Source: Gammaproteobacteria bacterium (GTDB lineage: Bacteria > Pseudomonadota > Gammaproteobacteria > Magnimaribacterales > AG-339-G14). From it: a stretch of DNA of 35,060 nt. Positions 17,003-24,622 of the stretch are shown one piece after another (positions within the stretch are counted from its first letter, which is position 1; the number at the start of each line of letters is the position of its first letter). The notes beneath the pieces are model-generated. The model saw only the letters and a list, made by a program, of their open reading frames with translations. It searched no databases and was not told the origin of the DNA. The DNA lies in NCBI GenBank assembly GCA_004213955.1, contig SGZL01000012.1, positions 1 through 35,060 on the forward strand, read 5' to 3'. Both the position numbers and the translations under genes were made by a program.

Positions 17003-17643
17003 AAAGTTTAGCCATATACGACTTAGACGACACATTACTATGTGGAGATAGTGAATTTCATTGGGCAAAATTTACTGTTTCTAAAGGATTCATAAAAAAA
17101 GAAGTTTATTTAAAAAAAATAAAAGCTTTTGAAATCGACTATAGGTCTGGAAATCTTGATTTTGATGAATATTGTTCATTTCTTTTAAATCCTCTTATAG
17201 GAATGGATGTTGACGACTTGGATGAACTAGTTTCAGAATTTATTGAAACTCATAAAGAAAAATTAATTGATCCAATGACTTTTGATTTACTTGAAAGACA
17301 TATAAATGAGTTTAGATTAGTCGCATCTGGTTCACTTGATTTCATTGTCAAAGGATTTACCAACTACTTCAAATTGGATGCTTACCTAGGTTCGTCTTAT
17401 GAAGTTATAGATAATAAAATAACTGGAAAACTTAAGAAGGCAGCTTTTGCGCATGGCAAACTAGAAAAAGTAAGAGAGTGGTGTCAAAAGAATAGTTATA
17501 TTGTTGAAGAATCTTTCTTTTATACTGACTCGATAAATGATTTACCATTAATTAAAGTTTGTCCAAGAAGCATTATAATTTCACCAGATAAGAAATTAGA
17601 ACAATATGCTTTAAAAAATAATATAGAAGTACTGACTAGATAA
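16999..17643 (+). CDS. HAD-superfamily IB phosphatase, SerB-like
   Basis: Predicted phosphatase of 214 residues. HAD motif I is IYDLDDTLL, with Asp8 as nucleophile and Asp10 as acid/base. Motif II is VASGSLDF (Ser near 111). A lysine follows in the KKAAFAHGKLEKV region. Motif IV is FYTDSINDLPLI, with acids coordinating Mg2+. An alpha-helical cap lies between motifs I and II, as in phosphoserine-phosphatase-like subfamily IB. The substrate is unknown; small phosphomonoesters are typical. It overlaps rppH by four bases and precedes an aminotransferase by five bases, so a shared transcript is likely. Confidence 0.88.
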   Translation: MKSLAIYDLDDTLLCGDSEFHWAKFTVSKGFIKKEVYLKKIKAFEIDYRSGNLDFDEYCSFLLNPLIGMDVDDLDELVSEFIETHKEKLIDPMTFDLLERHINEFRLVASGSLDFIVKGFTNYFKLDAYLGSSYEVIDNKITGKLKKAAFAHGKLEKVREWCQKNSYIVEESFFYTDSINDLPLIKVCPRSIIISPDKKLEQYALKNNIEVLTR

Positions 17644-17648
17644 AAAAG

Positions 17649-18851
17649 ATGAAAAAAGCCGAATTAAAAGATATTTATCAAGATATTTTAAAGCAAAAAT
17701 TAAATTTAGACTTAACTAGGGGCCAGCCTTCTAAAGAACAATTAAAACTTTCTGAACCACTTGACCAAATTTTAAATAAAAAATTTATATACGAAGGAGA
17801 AGATTTAAGAAATTATGGATTAATTAAAGGATTAAATTCAGCTCGTAAACTTGGCGGATCATTGTTGGGTGTGAATTATAAAAATGTTATTGCCAATGGC
17901 ACTAGTAGCTTAAATCTTACTTTTATGGTGATTCAAGCTCTTTTTTTTCTGGGTTTAAATGGCGAGCCTTGGAAAAACCTTAGGAAGATATCTTTTTTAT
18001 GTCCAGTACCAGGATATGACAGACACTTTGCTCTTTTGGAGAGTATGGGAATAAAGATGATAAATGTGCCTTTAACTGGAGAAGGCCCTGATATGGACTA
18101 TGTTGAGCACTTGGTATCTAAGGATAAATCTATCAAGGGCATAATCTGCGTTCCAAAACATTCTAATCCAACAGGAGAAATATATTCTCTTAAAGTATTA
18201 GAAAAACTTGCGAAACTTCCAAAAAAAACTTCAAAAGATTTTATGATTTTTTACGATAATGCTTATAGCGTTCATGATTTTAAAAAGTCAAAAAAATTAG
18301 GCAATGTTTTCAATCTATGTAAAAAATTTAAGACTACTAATAATATTGTAATGTTTGCTAGTACAAGCAAAATTACTTTTGCTGGTGCAGGAGTGTCTTT
18401 TTTAGCCGCTTCAGAAAAAGTACTTCTAAATTTTCTTAAATTTTATGAAAAAACTAGAGTTGGTTCTGACAAGATCAATCAAGCCAAGCATGCTAAGTTT
18501 TTCAAAGACAAAAAATCAATTGAAAAGCATATGTCTAAGCACGCTGCCTTGCTTTCTAAAAAATTTGAAATTGTTGAAAAACATCTTTCAAAACTTCCAC
18601 CAGAATTTGGTATCTGGACAAAACCTACTGGAGGATATTTTGTATCTTTTGATTCTAAGCCAGGTAAGGCAAAGAAAATTTTTAAGTTGTGTGATGCGGC
18701 AGGATTAAAGCTTACTAAGGTAGGTGCTACTTTTCCTTACAATAAAGATCCACTTGATCAGAATATAAGAATTTCTCCATCAAAGATAAGCAATTCAGAT
18801 TTAAGAAAAGCAATGGAAGTTTTTGTTATTTCAGTATTACTTGCAGGCTAA
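17649..18851 (+). CDS. PLP-dependent aminotransferase, aspartate-type class Ic (MocR-like fold)
   Basis: Fold-type I aminotransferase of 400 residues. The N-terminal LDLTRGQPSKEQLKLS is the hallmark of the subgroup that includes the aspartate aminotransferase of Corynebacterium (often named class Ic, Pfam Aminotran_MocR). NGTSSLNLTFM binds the cofactor phosphate, ICVPKHSNPTGE (~residues 165-176) is the NPTG strand, FYDNAY holds the pyridine-ring Asp and Tyr, and the Schiff-base Lys241 lies in STSKITFAGAGV. Late RISPS provides the carboxylate-binding arginine. Aspartate-oxoglutarate transamination is the family's known reaction; I infer it here. The stop overlaps the convergent hspQ stop (CTAA). 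Confidence 0.87.
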   Translation: MKKAELKDIYQDILKQKLNLDLTRGQPSKEQLKLSEPLDQILNKKFIYEGEDLRNYGLIKGLNSARKLGGSLLGVNYKNVIANGTSSLNLTFMVIQALFFLGLNGEPWKNLRKISFLCPVPGYDRHFALLESMGIKMINVPLTGEGPDMDYVEHLVSKDKSIKGIICVPKHSNPTGEIYSLKVLEKLAKLPKKTSKDFMIFYDNAYSVHDFKKSKKLGNVFNLCKKFKTTNNIVMFASTSKITFAGAGVSFLAASEKVLLNFLKFYEKTRVGSDKINQAKHAKFFKDKKSIEKHMSKHAALLSKKFEIVEKHLSKLPPEFGIWTKPTGGYFVSFDSKPGKAKKIFKLCDAAGLKLTKVGATFPYNKDPLDQNIRISPSKISNSDLRKAMEVFVISVLLAG

Positions 18852-19180
18852 TTTCTTGCGCCTTGAAGAATCTCATAGACTCTTCCGTTGAAAGGACCAA
18901 AATTTGCAGTTACATCTGGATGCGCAACTGGTTCATTTGATTCATCGATAAGTAAGTTTTGTTGAGATACATAAGCTGTATAAAAAACGTCATCATTTTC
19001 AGCAAACACGTGATAAAAAGGCTGATCTTTGCTAGGTCTAATTTGAGAGGGAATGCTTTGGTACCACTCTTCTGTATTATTAAACTCTGGATCTACGTCG
19101 AAAATAACGCCCCTGAAGTCTAGAAACTTATGCTTAACTACTTGGCCAAGTGAAAAATTTGTCTCTATTACTTCTTTCAT
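18848..19180 (-). CDS. hspQ: Heat shock protein HspQ
   Basis: Small protein of 110 residues in the HspQ/YccV family. In E. coli, HspQ is heat-induced and acts on Lon-dependent proteolysis and on stability of mutant DnaA. Conserved segments are FSLGQVVKHKFLDFRGVIFD, DPEFNNTEEWY, PFYHVFAENDD, YVSQQNLL and HPDVTANFG, which cover nearly the whole family profile. It follows zapE on the same strand with a 48-base gap that contains a possible promoter. No ribosome binding site is evident before the ATG. I see no sigma-32-type promoter. Confidence 0.92.
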   Translation of the reverse strand: MKEVIETNFSLGQVVKHKFLDFRGVIFDVDPEFNNTEEWYQSIPSQIRPSKDQPFYHVFAENDDVFYTAYVSQQNLLIDESNEPVAHPDVTANFGPFNGRVYEILQGARN

Positions 19181-19200
19181 TTATTAATTAATTCTACACT

Positions 19201-19206
19201 ATTATA
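19201..19206 (-). promoter_or_regulatory. Possible -10 box upstream of hspQ
   Basis: On the minus strand TATAAT lies 20 bases before the hspQ ATG, a perfect sigma-70 -10 hexamer. The nearest -35-like hexamer, TTGAAT at 19227-19232, is 20 bases away, too far for a strong promoter. In such AT-rich DNA a chance match is quite possible, but the 48-base gap is unusually large for this compact genome, and an hspQ-specific promoter would fit. Confidence 0.35.
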
Positions 19207-19228
19207 TCTAGTGGCATCTAAAATAAAT

Positions 19229-20215
19229 TCAAGCTTTATGTGCCTCTTTAAGATAGGAAGTTGATTGCATCTCAATTAATCTGCTGATCGTTCTTTTGTA
19301 TTTTTCTTTTAAATTTAAACCTCTATAAATGTTTTTGAAATCTTCTTCTGCGCTTATTATCAACTTAACTTTTCTGTCATAACATTCGTCAATAAGGCTT
19401 ATAAAACGTCTGGCAATATCATCTGATTCCATTTTGAACATGTTTGAAATAATTATTGTCTGAAACTCTTTTGAAATCTCTATGTAATCCATTGAACTTC
19501 TAGGAGATTTACATATTGTGTTAAATTCAAACCACACAACCCCTTTAGAAGACTTTACTGTTGGAATTTTTCTTTGAAGAATTTCAATTTCGTCTAGTTT
19601 CACATTGTTTATACCTATGAGAGATTTAAAAATTTCCTCAAGATTATTCTCTACTTCATTAGAAAGAGGGTAAAAAAATAATTTGTTCTGCTCCAGAGTT
19701 CTAAACCGGTAATCATTCTTTGAATCTAAATTATAAAGCTCACAATTTTGTTCAATTGATTCTATAGCGGGCAAAAAAAGTTTCCTTTGCAACCCCCCTT
19801 CATAAAGTCTTGAAGGTTCTATATTTGAAGTAGTGACAAAGCAGGCATTCGATTTAAAAAATTCCTGCATAAATTTCCCTAAGAGCATTGCGTCCCCAAT
19901 ATCTTCAACAAAAAATTCGTCAAAGCAAAAAAAAGAATATTTTTTTGTAAGTTTTTTTACAATTTTATTGATTGGATCTGTTTGTCCTTTAAGTTGATTT
20001 AAATCATCATGTAAAAGCTGCATAAATCTATGAAAATGTAACCTTAATTTTTTTTTGGATGGGATTTCTTTAAAGAAAAGATCCATCAAAAAAGTTTTTC
20101 CTCTTCCTACCTCCCCATAAATATAGATACTTTTTGGTAGTTTTGAGCGCTTAAAAATTTCTAAAAAATTAGATTTTTTTGTCCAGCTAAGTTTCTCTTC
20201 AAGAGTTTCAATCAA
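19229..20215 (-). CDS. zapE: Cell division ATPase ZapE (AFG1-like)
   Basis: AFG1/ZapE family P-loop ATPase linked to FtsZ-ring function at late division. Visible: Walker A GEVGRGKTFLMDLFF (~residues 34-48), LRLHFHRFM, LKGQTDPI, Walker B FFCFDEFFVEDIGDAMLLG, sensor region VTTSNIEPSRLYEGGLQRKLFLPAI, and late FISLIDECYDRKVKLIISAE. The start given here is a TTG at 20215 (328 residues). The frame stays open upstream to 20281 and there encodes QYYLKAVDDG, which resembles the YLKALNEG of E. coli ZapE. The true start may therefore be a CTG at 20281 overlapping the upstream stop, giving 350 residues. Function is firm; the start is not. Confidence 0.92.
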   Translation of the reverse strand: MIETLEEKLSWTKKSNFLEIFKRSKLPKSIYIYGEVGRGKTFLMDLFFKEIPSKKKLRLHFHRFMQLLHDDLNQLKGQTDPINKIVKKLTKKYSFFCFDEFFVEDIGDAMLLGKFMQEFFKSNACFVTTSNIEPSRLYEGGLQRKLFLPAIESIEQNCELYNLDSKNDYRFRTLEQNKLFFYPLSNEVENNLEEIFKSLIGINNVKLDEIEILQRKIPTVKSSKGVVWFEFNTICKSPRSSMDYIEISKEFQTIIISNMFKMESDDIARRFISLIDECYDRKVKLIISAEEDFKNIYRGLNLKEKYKRTISRLIEMQSTSYLKEAHKA

Positions 20216-20277
20216 AAGAACTTGATTTTCATCAAATTCGATCAGACCGTCATCGACAGCTTTTAAGTAATACTGTT

Positions 20278-20565
20278 TCAGCTTATTAGCTTATGGGTTG
20301 TTATTTCTGGAGCTCCAGCTAAAAAAGGTGCTAATTCCATACCAATAGTTTTGAAATGTTCGGTTTGGGTATGATTTGCATGAGCTGCTTCATCTTCGTA
20401 AACCTCAATCATCATAATCGTTTGTGGGTCAGAAGTTTCATGCATTTGATAATAAACACTTCCTGGCTCGTTGTCAGAAACAGCTTGTACAAGCTTTCTC
20501 ATAACTTCTTTAAACCCCTCTAGTTCGCCATCTTTTATTTTTAGTTTTGCTATTGCTCCAATCAT
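20278..20565 (-). CDS. Antibiotic biosynthesis monooxygenase (ABM) fold protein
   Basis: Small protein of 95 residues with the ABM/YgiN-like dimeric alpha/beta-barrel pattern. MIGAIAKLKIKDGELEGFKE forms the first strand and helix, EPGSVYYQMHE and IMMIEVYEDEAAHANH the central strands, and the C-terminal helix is around HFKTIGMELAPFLAG. Proteins of this fold include quinol monooxygenases and many of unknown role; the substrate cannot be told. An ideal ribosome binding site (AAGGAG) precedes the ATG. It is first in a minus-strand set with zapE and hspQ, an unusual companion for a division ATPase. Confidence 0.85.
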   Translation of the reverse strand: MIGAIAKLKIKDGELEGFKEVMRKLVQAVSDNEPGSVYYQMHETSDPQTIMMIEVYEDEAAHANHTQTEHFKTIGMELAPFLAGAPEITTHKLIS

Positions 20566-20591
20566 AATATTCTCCTTAATAAGTTATAATC

Positions 20592-20620
20592 ATTCTACTT
20601 TTCTAATTTGTTTGATTCAA
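20592..20620 (-). promoter_or_regulatory. Candidate sigma-70 promoter for the ABM-zapE transcript
   Basis: On the minus strand TTGAAT (20620 to 20615) and TAGAAT (20597 to 20592) are separated by exactly 17 bases and match the -35 and -10 consensus at four and five of six positions. They lie about 27-55 bases upstream of the ABM start. A start site near 20585 would give a short leader containing the AAGGAG site. The spacing is right; activity is not tested. Confidence 0.45.
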
Positions 20621-20636
20621 TTCCGAAGGTAATAAT

Positions 20637-21254
20637 ATGATAAAAATATGGGGTACAGAAAGTTCAAGAGCAATGAGACCCATATGGACTGCAGAAGAGA
20701 TGGGAATAGAATACGAACTCGAAATGATGCCGTTTCCTCCAAGAGTATTTATGAAAGAGTATTTAGATGTAAATATGTTGGGAACTATCCCTTACTTAAT
20801 TGATGGTAATGTAAAAATGACAGAATCTGTTGCTATGTCCCAATATTTGGTTGAGAAATATGGACCAACTGACTTAAGAGTCATGCCAAATGAACCTGAT
20901 TATCCAGATTATTTGAATTGGCTTTTTCACTCAGATGCTACTCTAACTTTTCCTCAAACGGTTGTTTTGAGATATAAATTACAAGAGCCAGGCGTCGCTG
21001 ATGCAGCGGTTGATGGTTATAGCAGATGGTTTGTCTCTAGATGTAAATTATTAGAGAAAACTTTAAATGATAGAGAATATTTATGCTCTAACAGGTTTAC
21101 TATTGCAGACATCTGCGTAAGTTACGCTTTTGTGGTTGCTGAGTCCTTAGGTATAGATCAAGCTTTTAAACCTAATATTAAGAGATATACAGAAATGCTT
21201 TTTGATAGAGAAGCTTTTAAAAGGTCAAGATCATATAAGTTTGAAGAAAAATAA
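20637..21254 (+). CDS. Glutathione S-transferase family protein
   Basis: Protein of 205 residues with an N-terminal thioredoxin-fold GST domain and a C-terminal helical domain. The N-terminus WGTESSRAMRPIWTAEEMGI carries a Ser-rich active-site turn (Ser9/Ser10). The cis-proline lies in GTIPYL (~residues 53-58), and the glutathione gamma-glutamyl contact is in ESVAMSQYL. The C-terminal domain has YLCSNRFTIADICVSYAF, the usual N-capping box with aspartate. Class and substrate are not assigned. AGGT precedes the ATG by about nine bases. It is transcribed divergently from the ABM gene. Confidence 0.88.
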   Translation: MIKIWGTESSRAMRPIWTAEEMGIEYELEMMPFPPRVFMKEYLDVNMLGTIPYLIDGNVKMTESVAMSQYLVEKYGPTDLRVMPNEPDYPDYLNWLFHSDATLTFPQTVVLRYKLQEPGVADAAVDGYSRWFVSRCKLLEKTLNDREYLCSNRFTIADICVSYAFVVAESLGIDQAFKPNIKRYTEMLFDREAFKRSRSYKFEEK

Positions 21255-21295
21255 TGCCAATATTAAGTTCTACCCTAATGACGAAAAATTAGTTT

Positions 21296-22165
21296 TTAAT
21301 TTTTTGGTGGAAGTGGAATCAAAACTGAAGTATTTTTAATATAATTTTTATATTCTTCGTTATCCCCCCATCTTTTCATTCCTTGTCTTTCTAGAAGGTT
21401 GATGCCACTGACTTTTGTTAAAAGGAAAATAACAAAAATTGGAGATAACAATGCGAAGTATTGCCAGCTCTCAATCACTGGAAAAGCGATTACTGCTATT
21501 CCAATCCATAAAACTATTTCCCCAAAATAATTAGGATGCCTAGAAAATGACCACAAACCTTCTTGTATAAACTTTCCTTGGTTTAAAGGGTTGCTTTTAA
21601 AATTTGTTTTTTGCTTATCTGAGATAACTTCAATGATAAAGCCAATTAACCATAATAAAGCTCCAATGACAGCAAATGCGTCTAGCCCTAATTTATTTTT
21701 TGAACTTAATGCCGCAAAAGCCATTCCAGCTGTCATTAACACCCAGAGCCCTTGAATCGTCCAGGTCATTAGAAACTGATAAAAATTAGGTTTTATGTGT
21801 ACGAATCTAGTATCTTCTCCAGCATTAGCTACTCTTTTAGATAAAAACAAGCCTAATCTGCTGGCCCAAATAATTATTAGAGAACAGATTAAAACATCTC
21901 TGAAATCAATTTCTTGGGCAAAGAAAATCACAAGCAGGATCGAGGTGATGTAAGTCATAGATCCAGTCAAATCAAAATAATGCTCAGTTTGATTCAGATA
22001 CGACGGTAGGAATACAATCCATTGCAAAATAAAAATATAAAAGGTAACAAAATATAAAATAGGCACATTAGCGAATTCAACTGTATTAGCTGATAGGGCA
22101 TAAGTAAAAAGCAAACCTAATAGAATTGAAATTGCTGTGAAAAAAATTGAAGACAAAGGTTTCAT
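21296..22165 (-). CDS. DUF1295 membrane protein (steroid 5-alpha-reductase-like)
   Basis: Polytopic membrane protein of 289 residues with about seven or eight helices. The C-terminal domain carries the DUF1295/steroid-reductase-like hallmark GLWSFSRHPNYFGEIV (residues 203-218). The earlier ASRLGLFLSKR (101-111) with GEDTRF (116-121) is also typical. Related folds reduce steroids or polyprenols or methylate isoprenylcysteine, and bind NADPH or SAM at this end; bacterial DUF1295 proteins mostly lack an assigned reaction. It stands alone, convergent to the GST gene and divergent from the flavoprotein gene. Confidence 0.87.
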   Translation of the reverse strand: MKPLSSIFFTAISILLGLLFTYALSANTVEFANVPILYFVTFYIFILQWIVFLPSYLNQTEHYFDLTGSMTYITSILLVIFFAQEIDFRDVLICSLIIIWASRLGLFLSKRVANAGEDTRFVHIKPNFYQFLMTWTIQGLWVLMTAGMAFAALSSKNKLGLDAFAVIGALLWLIGFIIEVISDKQKTNFKSNPLNQGKFIQEGLWSFSRHPNYFGEIVLWIGIAVIAFPVIESWQYFALLSPIFVIFLLTKVSGINLLERQGMKRWGDNEEYKNYIKNTSVLIPLPPKN

Positions 22166-22222
22166 TACACTTTTTAGTATAAACTTAATCTAGTTAAATT
22201 TAAAAATTTAAGGAGTATAAAA

Positions 22223-23359
22223 ATGAAATCACCAATTTGTGAAATGTTAGAAATTGAATTTCCTTTGGTTGCTTTTTCACACTGTAGAGATGTCGTTGTT
22301 GCAGTTTCAAAAGCAGGAGGATGTGGAGTTTTGGGAGCAGTAGGGATGTCTCCTGAGCAATTAGAGAAAGAATTAAAATGGATTGATGAGCATATAGATG
22401 GCAAGCCTTACGGTGTTGATGTATTAATTCCAAATAAAATGGTTGGAAAAGATGAAAAGTTCAATCCTGACAAGTTGGCAAAAATGATTCCTCAGGAGTA
22501 TGCAGATTTTAGAACGGATGTATTAGAAAATCATGGAATAGAGGCGCCTGAATTAAGAGAAATAGACACTGCAGGCTCTGGATTTGCTGAGAATACTCAG
22601 TCCGACGGTGCTAAAGCTTTATTAGATGTAGCTTTCAATCATCCTATAAAAATTATTGCTAATGCTTTAGGAGTTCCACCAGATTGGATGATCGAAATGG
22701 GCAAAAAAAATAATTGCAAGGTTGCTGCTTTATTGGGAACAGCTCAACACGCAATAAATCAAGTAAAAGCAGGAGTAGATATTCTAGTGGTTTCTGGTAC
22801 TGAAGCGGGAGGACATTGTGGAAGTGTTTCTACAATGGTTTTGATTCCTGAAGTACATGAGGCTATTCAGCCTTATGGAGATGTCCCTATTTTGGCCGCT
22901 GGCGGAATTGTGACCGGAAAACAAATGGCTGCTGCAATGGCGATGGGTGCATCGGGTGCATGGTGCGGATCGGTGTGGTTAACGACAATTGAATCTGAGG
23001 TAGAGCCAATTATTAAAGAAAAAATGGTTGCTGCAAATTCTAGCCAGACTGTAAGGTCTAGAAGCAGAACTGGAAAACATTCAAGACAATTAGTAACTCC
23101 TTGGACAGAGGCCTGGGAGTCAGAGTCAGCTCCTGAACCTCTTCCAATGCCACTGCAACCAATGGTTGCTGAACCAGCGCTGCAAAAAGTAAATAAGTTA
23201 GCAGCAGGGGGACATGAGGGAGCTAAAGATTTAGCTACTTATTGGGTAGGTCAAGGCGTAGGGCTAATGAATCAAAGCATATCTGCTAGTGACGTTGTTC
23301 AAGAATTCAAAGAAGATTTCATAAATGCTTATGAAAGATTAAACGATTTTGTAAGTTAG
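22223..23359 (+). CDS. NPD/nitronate monooxygenase-like FMN protein
   Basis: TIM-barrel flavoprotein of 378 residues in the 2-nitropropane dioxygenase (NPD) family. An N-terminal MLEIEFPLVAFSHCRDVVVAV stretch is followed by AGGCGVLGAVG (~residues 31-41). The active-site segment VSGTEAGGHCG has His198 at the position of the family's catalytic base. The FMN-phosphate segment ILAAGGIVTGKQMAAAMAMGASG is intact. Known members oxidise nitronates, and relatives (FabK) reduce enoyl-ACP; sequence alone does not decide. A strong site, AAGGAG, precedes the ATG. Its stop lies four bases from the convergent exported ABM-like gene. Confidence 0.88.
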   Translation: MKSPICEMLEIEFPLVAFSHCRDVVVAVSKAGGCGVLGAVGMSPEQLEKELKWIDEHIDGKPYGVDVLIPNKMVGKDEKFNPDKLAKMIPQEYADFRTDVLENHGIEAPELREIDTAGSGFAENTQSDGAKALLDVAFNHPIKIIANALGVPPDWMIEMGKKNNCKVAALLGTAQHAINQVKAGVDILVVSGTEAGGHCGSVSTMVLIPEVHEAIQPYGDVPILAAGGIVTGKQMAAAMAMGASGAWCGSVWLTTIESEVEPIIKEKMVAANSSQTVRSRSRTGKHSRQLVTPWTEAWESESAPEPLPMPLQPMVAEPALQKVNKLAAGGHEGAKDLATYWVGQGVGLMNQSISASDVVQEFKEDFINAYERLNDFVS

Positions 23360-23363
23360 AGCT

Positions 23364-23828
23364 TTATTTAATCTTAGAGATTTCTTCACTGAGTTCACCT
23401 GCAACTCTGTCGAAACCATAAAGATTTCCACGGAAATCCATTGTGTATGGTCCTAATGCCTCTTTAAGTTTTGAATTTGCATTGCCTAAGATCGAAGCAC
23501 TTTTAATAGAAAAATTTTCGACAAATCCAGCTTCCCACTTTGTGCCTGTGAAGTTTTTCATATGAAATAAAGCAGCCTCATTATTTGGATATATTTCCAA
23601 CAAAAAAACTTTGTTTTCTGTATTAGAAAAGTGATATTGGTAGACCAGTGTTTGTGGTTCATTTTTTTTTACGTTATCTGTAATTGTTGAAACAAAACTA
23701 ACCGCACTATTTTCTTTTCCTTCATTAATTTCCAGATCAATGGCAAAGACTATTACATCAAGTTTTGCATGATGCATCCCAAATATTGAAGTGGAAATAA
23801 GTAATAAAAAGAGTGAAATTTTTTTCAT
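23364..23828 (-). CDS. Exported ABM-like small protein, function unknown
   Basis: Protein of 154 residues with a signal peptide (KKISLFLLLISTSIFG then MHHA). The mature part shows a dimeric alpha/beta-barrel pattern. Strand LDVIVFAIDLEI is followed by helix SAVSFVSTITDNVKK; then come LVYQYHFSNTENKVFLLEIY and helix NNEAALFHMKNF, as in ABM/YgiN domains. The tail from ~residue 110 (LKEALGPYTMDFRGNLYGFDRV) is not part of that pattern. I do not recognise a named family, and an exported ABM fold is uncommon. It is the last gene of the minus-strand operon DUF1330, alcohol dehydrogenase, SDR, this gene. Confidence 0.7.
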   Translation of the reverse strand: MKKISLFLLLISTSIFGMHHAKLDVIVFAIDLEINEGKENSAVSFVSTITDNVKKNEPQTLVYQYHFSNTENKVFLLEIYPNNEAALFHMKNFTGTKWEAGFVENFSIKSASILGNANSKLKEALGPYTMDFRGNLYGFDRVAGELSEEISKIK

Positions 23829-23847
23829 AATTTAGTCTCGTTAACAA

Positions 23848-24606
23848 TTAATGATTCCACCAAGCTTGATCTGAAAAAGCTCTGATGTCAATTTCATGAG
23901 TCCAGGTTGATTTTTTTTGTTTAGCAATAAACAAGTAAGTTTCTGCAACTTCTTCTGGCAAGATCATTCCATTTTTTCCTTTTTGCTCTTTAAATTGTTC
24001 GAACAATTCAGGACCCAACATTTTTCCTAAAGTATCAGGAGCATCTACAGCACCGTCAATAATAACGTGTGCGACATGAATTCCATCTTTGGAAAATTCT
24101 GCATTTAGAGACTGACATAACATTCTTCTTCCACCCATTGCAGCAGCATGTGAGTGTTGTCCGCCATTTCCTCTAACAGCTGATGTGGCAGAAGTAACTA
24201 TAATGTTTCCAGTTTGTCTTTCTTTCATTTTGGGAGTGATAACTTGAGCTAGTCTGAACAAACCAAATGTAGCCATTCTCCATCCCATTTCAAAGGCTTT
24301 GTAACTAGTTTCTGCTAAAGCTCTATCACCAATTTGAGCACCAATGTTATAAATCACAGTATCTATGGGCCCAATGTTAGATTCAATTTTATTGACTAAA
24401 TCTTCGATTGAATTTTCTTCAATTACATTTAAGAGTGAACCAGAAGCCTTGCCGCCTGATTCTTTTATTTCTGCAATTAGTTTATTTAAACCATCCTCAT
24501 CGGTTCTTCTGGCTAAGTAAGAATGATAACCATCAGCTGCAAATTTCTTAGCAACAGTTCCTCCTATGCCTGCGCCGGCTCCAATTACTAAACAAACTTT
24601 TTCCAT
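23848..24606 (-). CDS. SDR-family protein with substituted catalytic residues
   Basis: Short-chain dehydrogenase/reductase fold, 252 residues. The dinucleotide motif is GAGAGIGG (residues 9-16), NIGA (87-90) replaces NAG, and a long conserved tail ends in DQAWWNH. Aligned without gaps to FabG through the shared GNGGQ, the catalytic Ser-Tyr-Lys become Ala140, His153 and Met157 in SATSAVRGNGGQHSHAAAMG. The rest of the fold looks well kept (HVIIDGAVDAPD, LPEEVAETYLFIA), so this is not decay. It may bind NAD(P)H with another chemistry or act without catalysis. AAGGAA precedes the ATG. It follows the Fe-type alcohol dehydrogenase by 16 bases. Confidence 0.85.
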   Translation of the reverse strand: MEKVCLVIGAGAGIGGTVAKKFAADGYHSYLARRTDEDGLNKLIAEIKESGGKASGSLLNVIEENSIEDLVNKIESNIGPIDTVIYNIGAQIGDRALAETSYKAFEMGWRMATFGLFRLAQVITPKMKERQTGNIIVTSATSAVRGNGGQHSHAAAMGGRRMLCQSLNAEFSKDGIHVAHVIIDGAVDAPDTLGKMLGPELFEQFKEQKGKNGMILPEEVAETYLFIAKQKKSTWTHEIDIRAFSDQAWWNH

Positions 24607-24622
24607 AACTTTATAAAATTCC

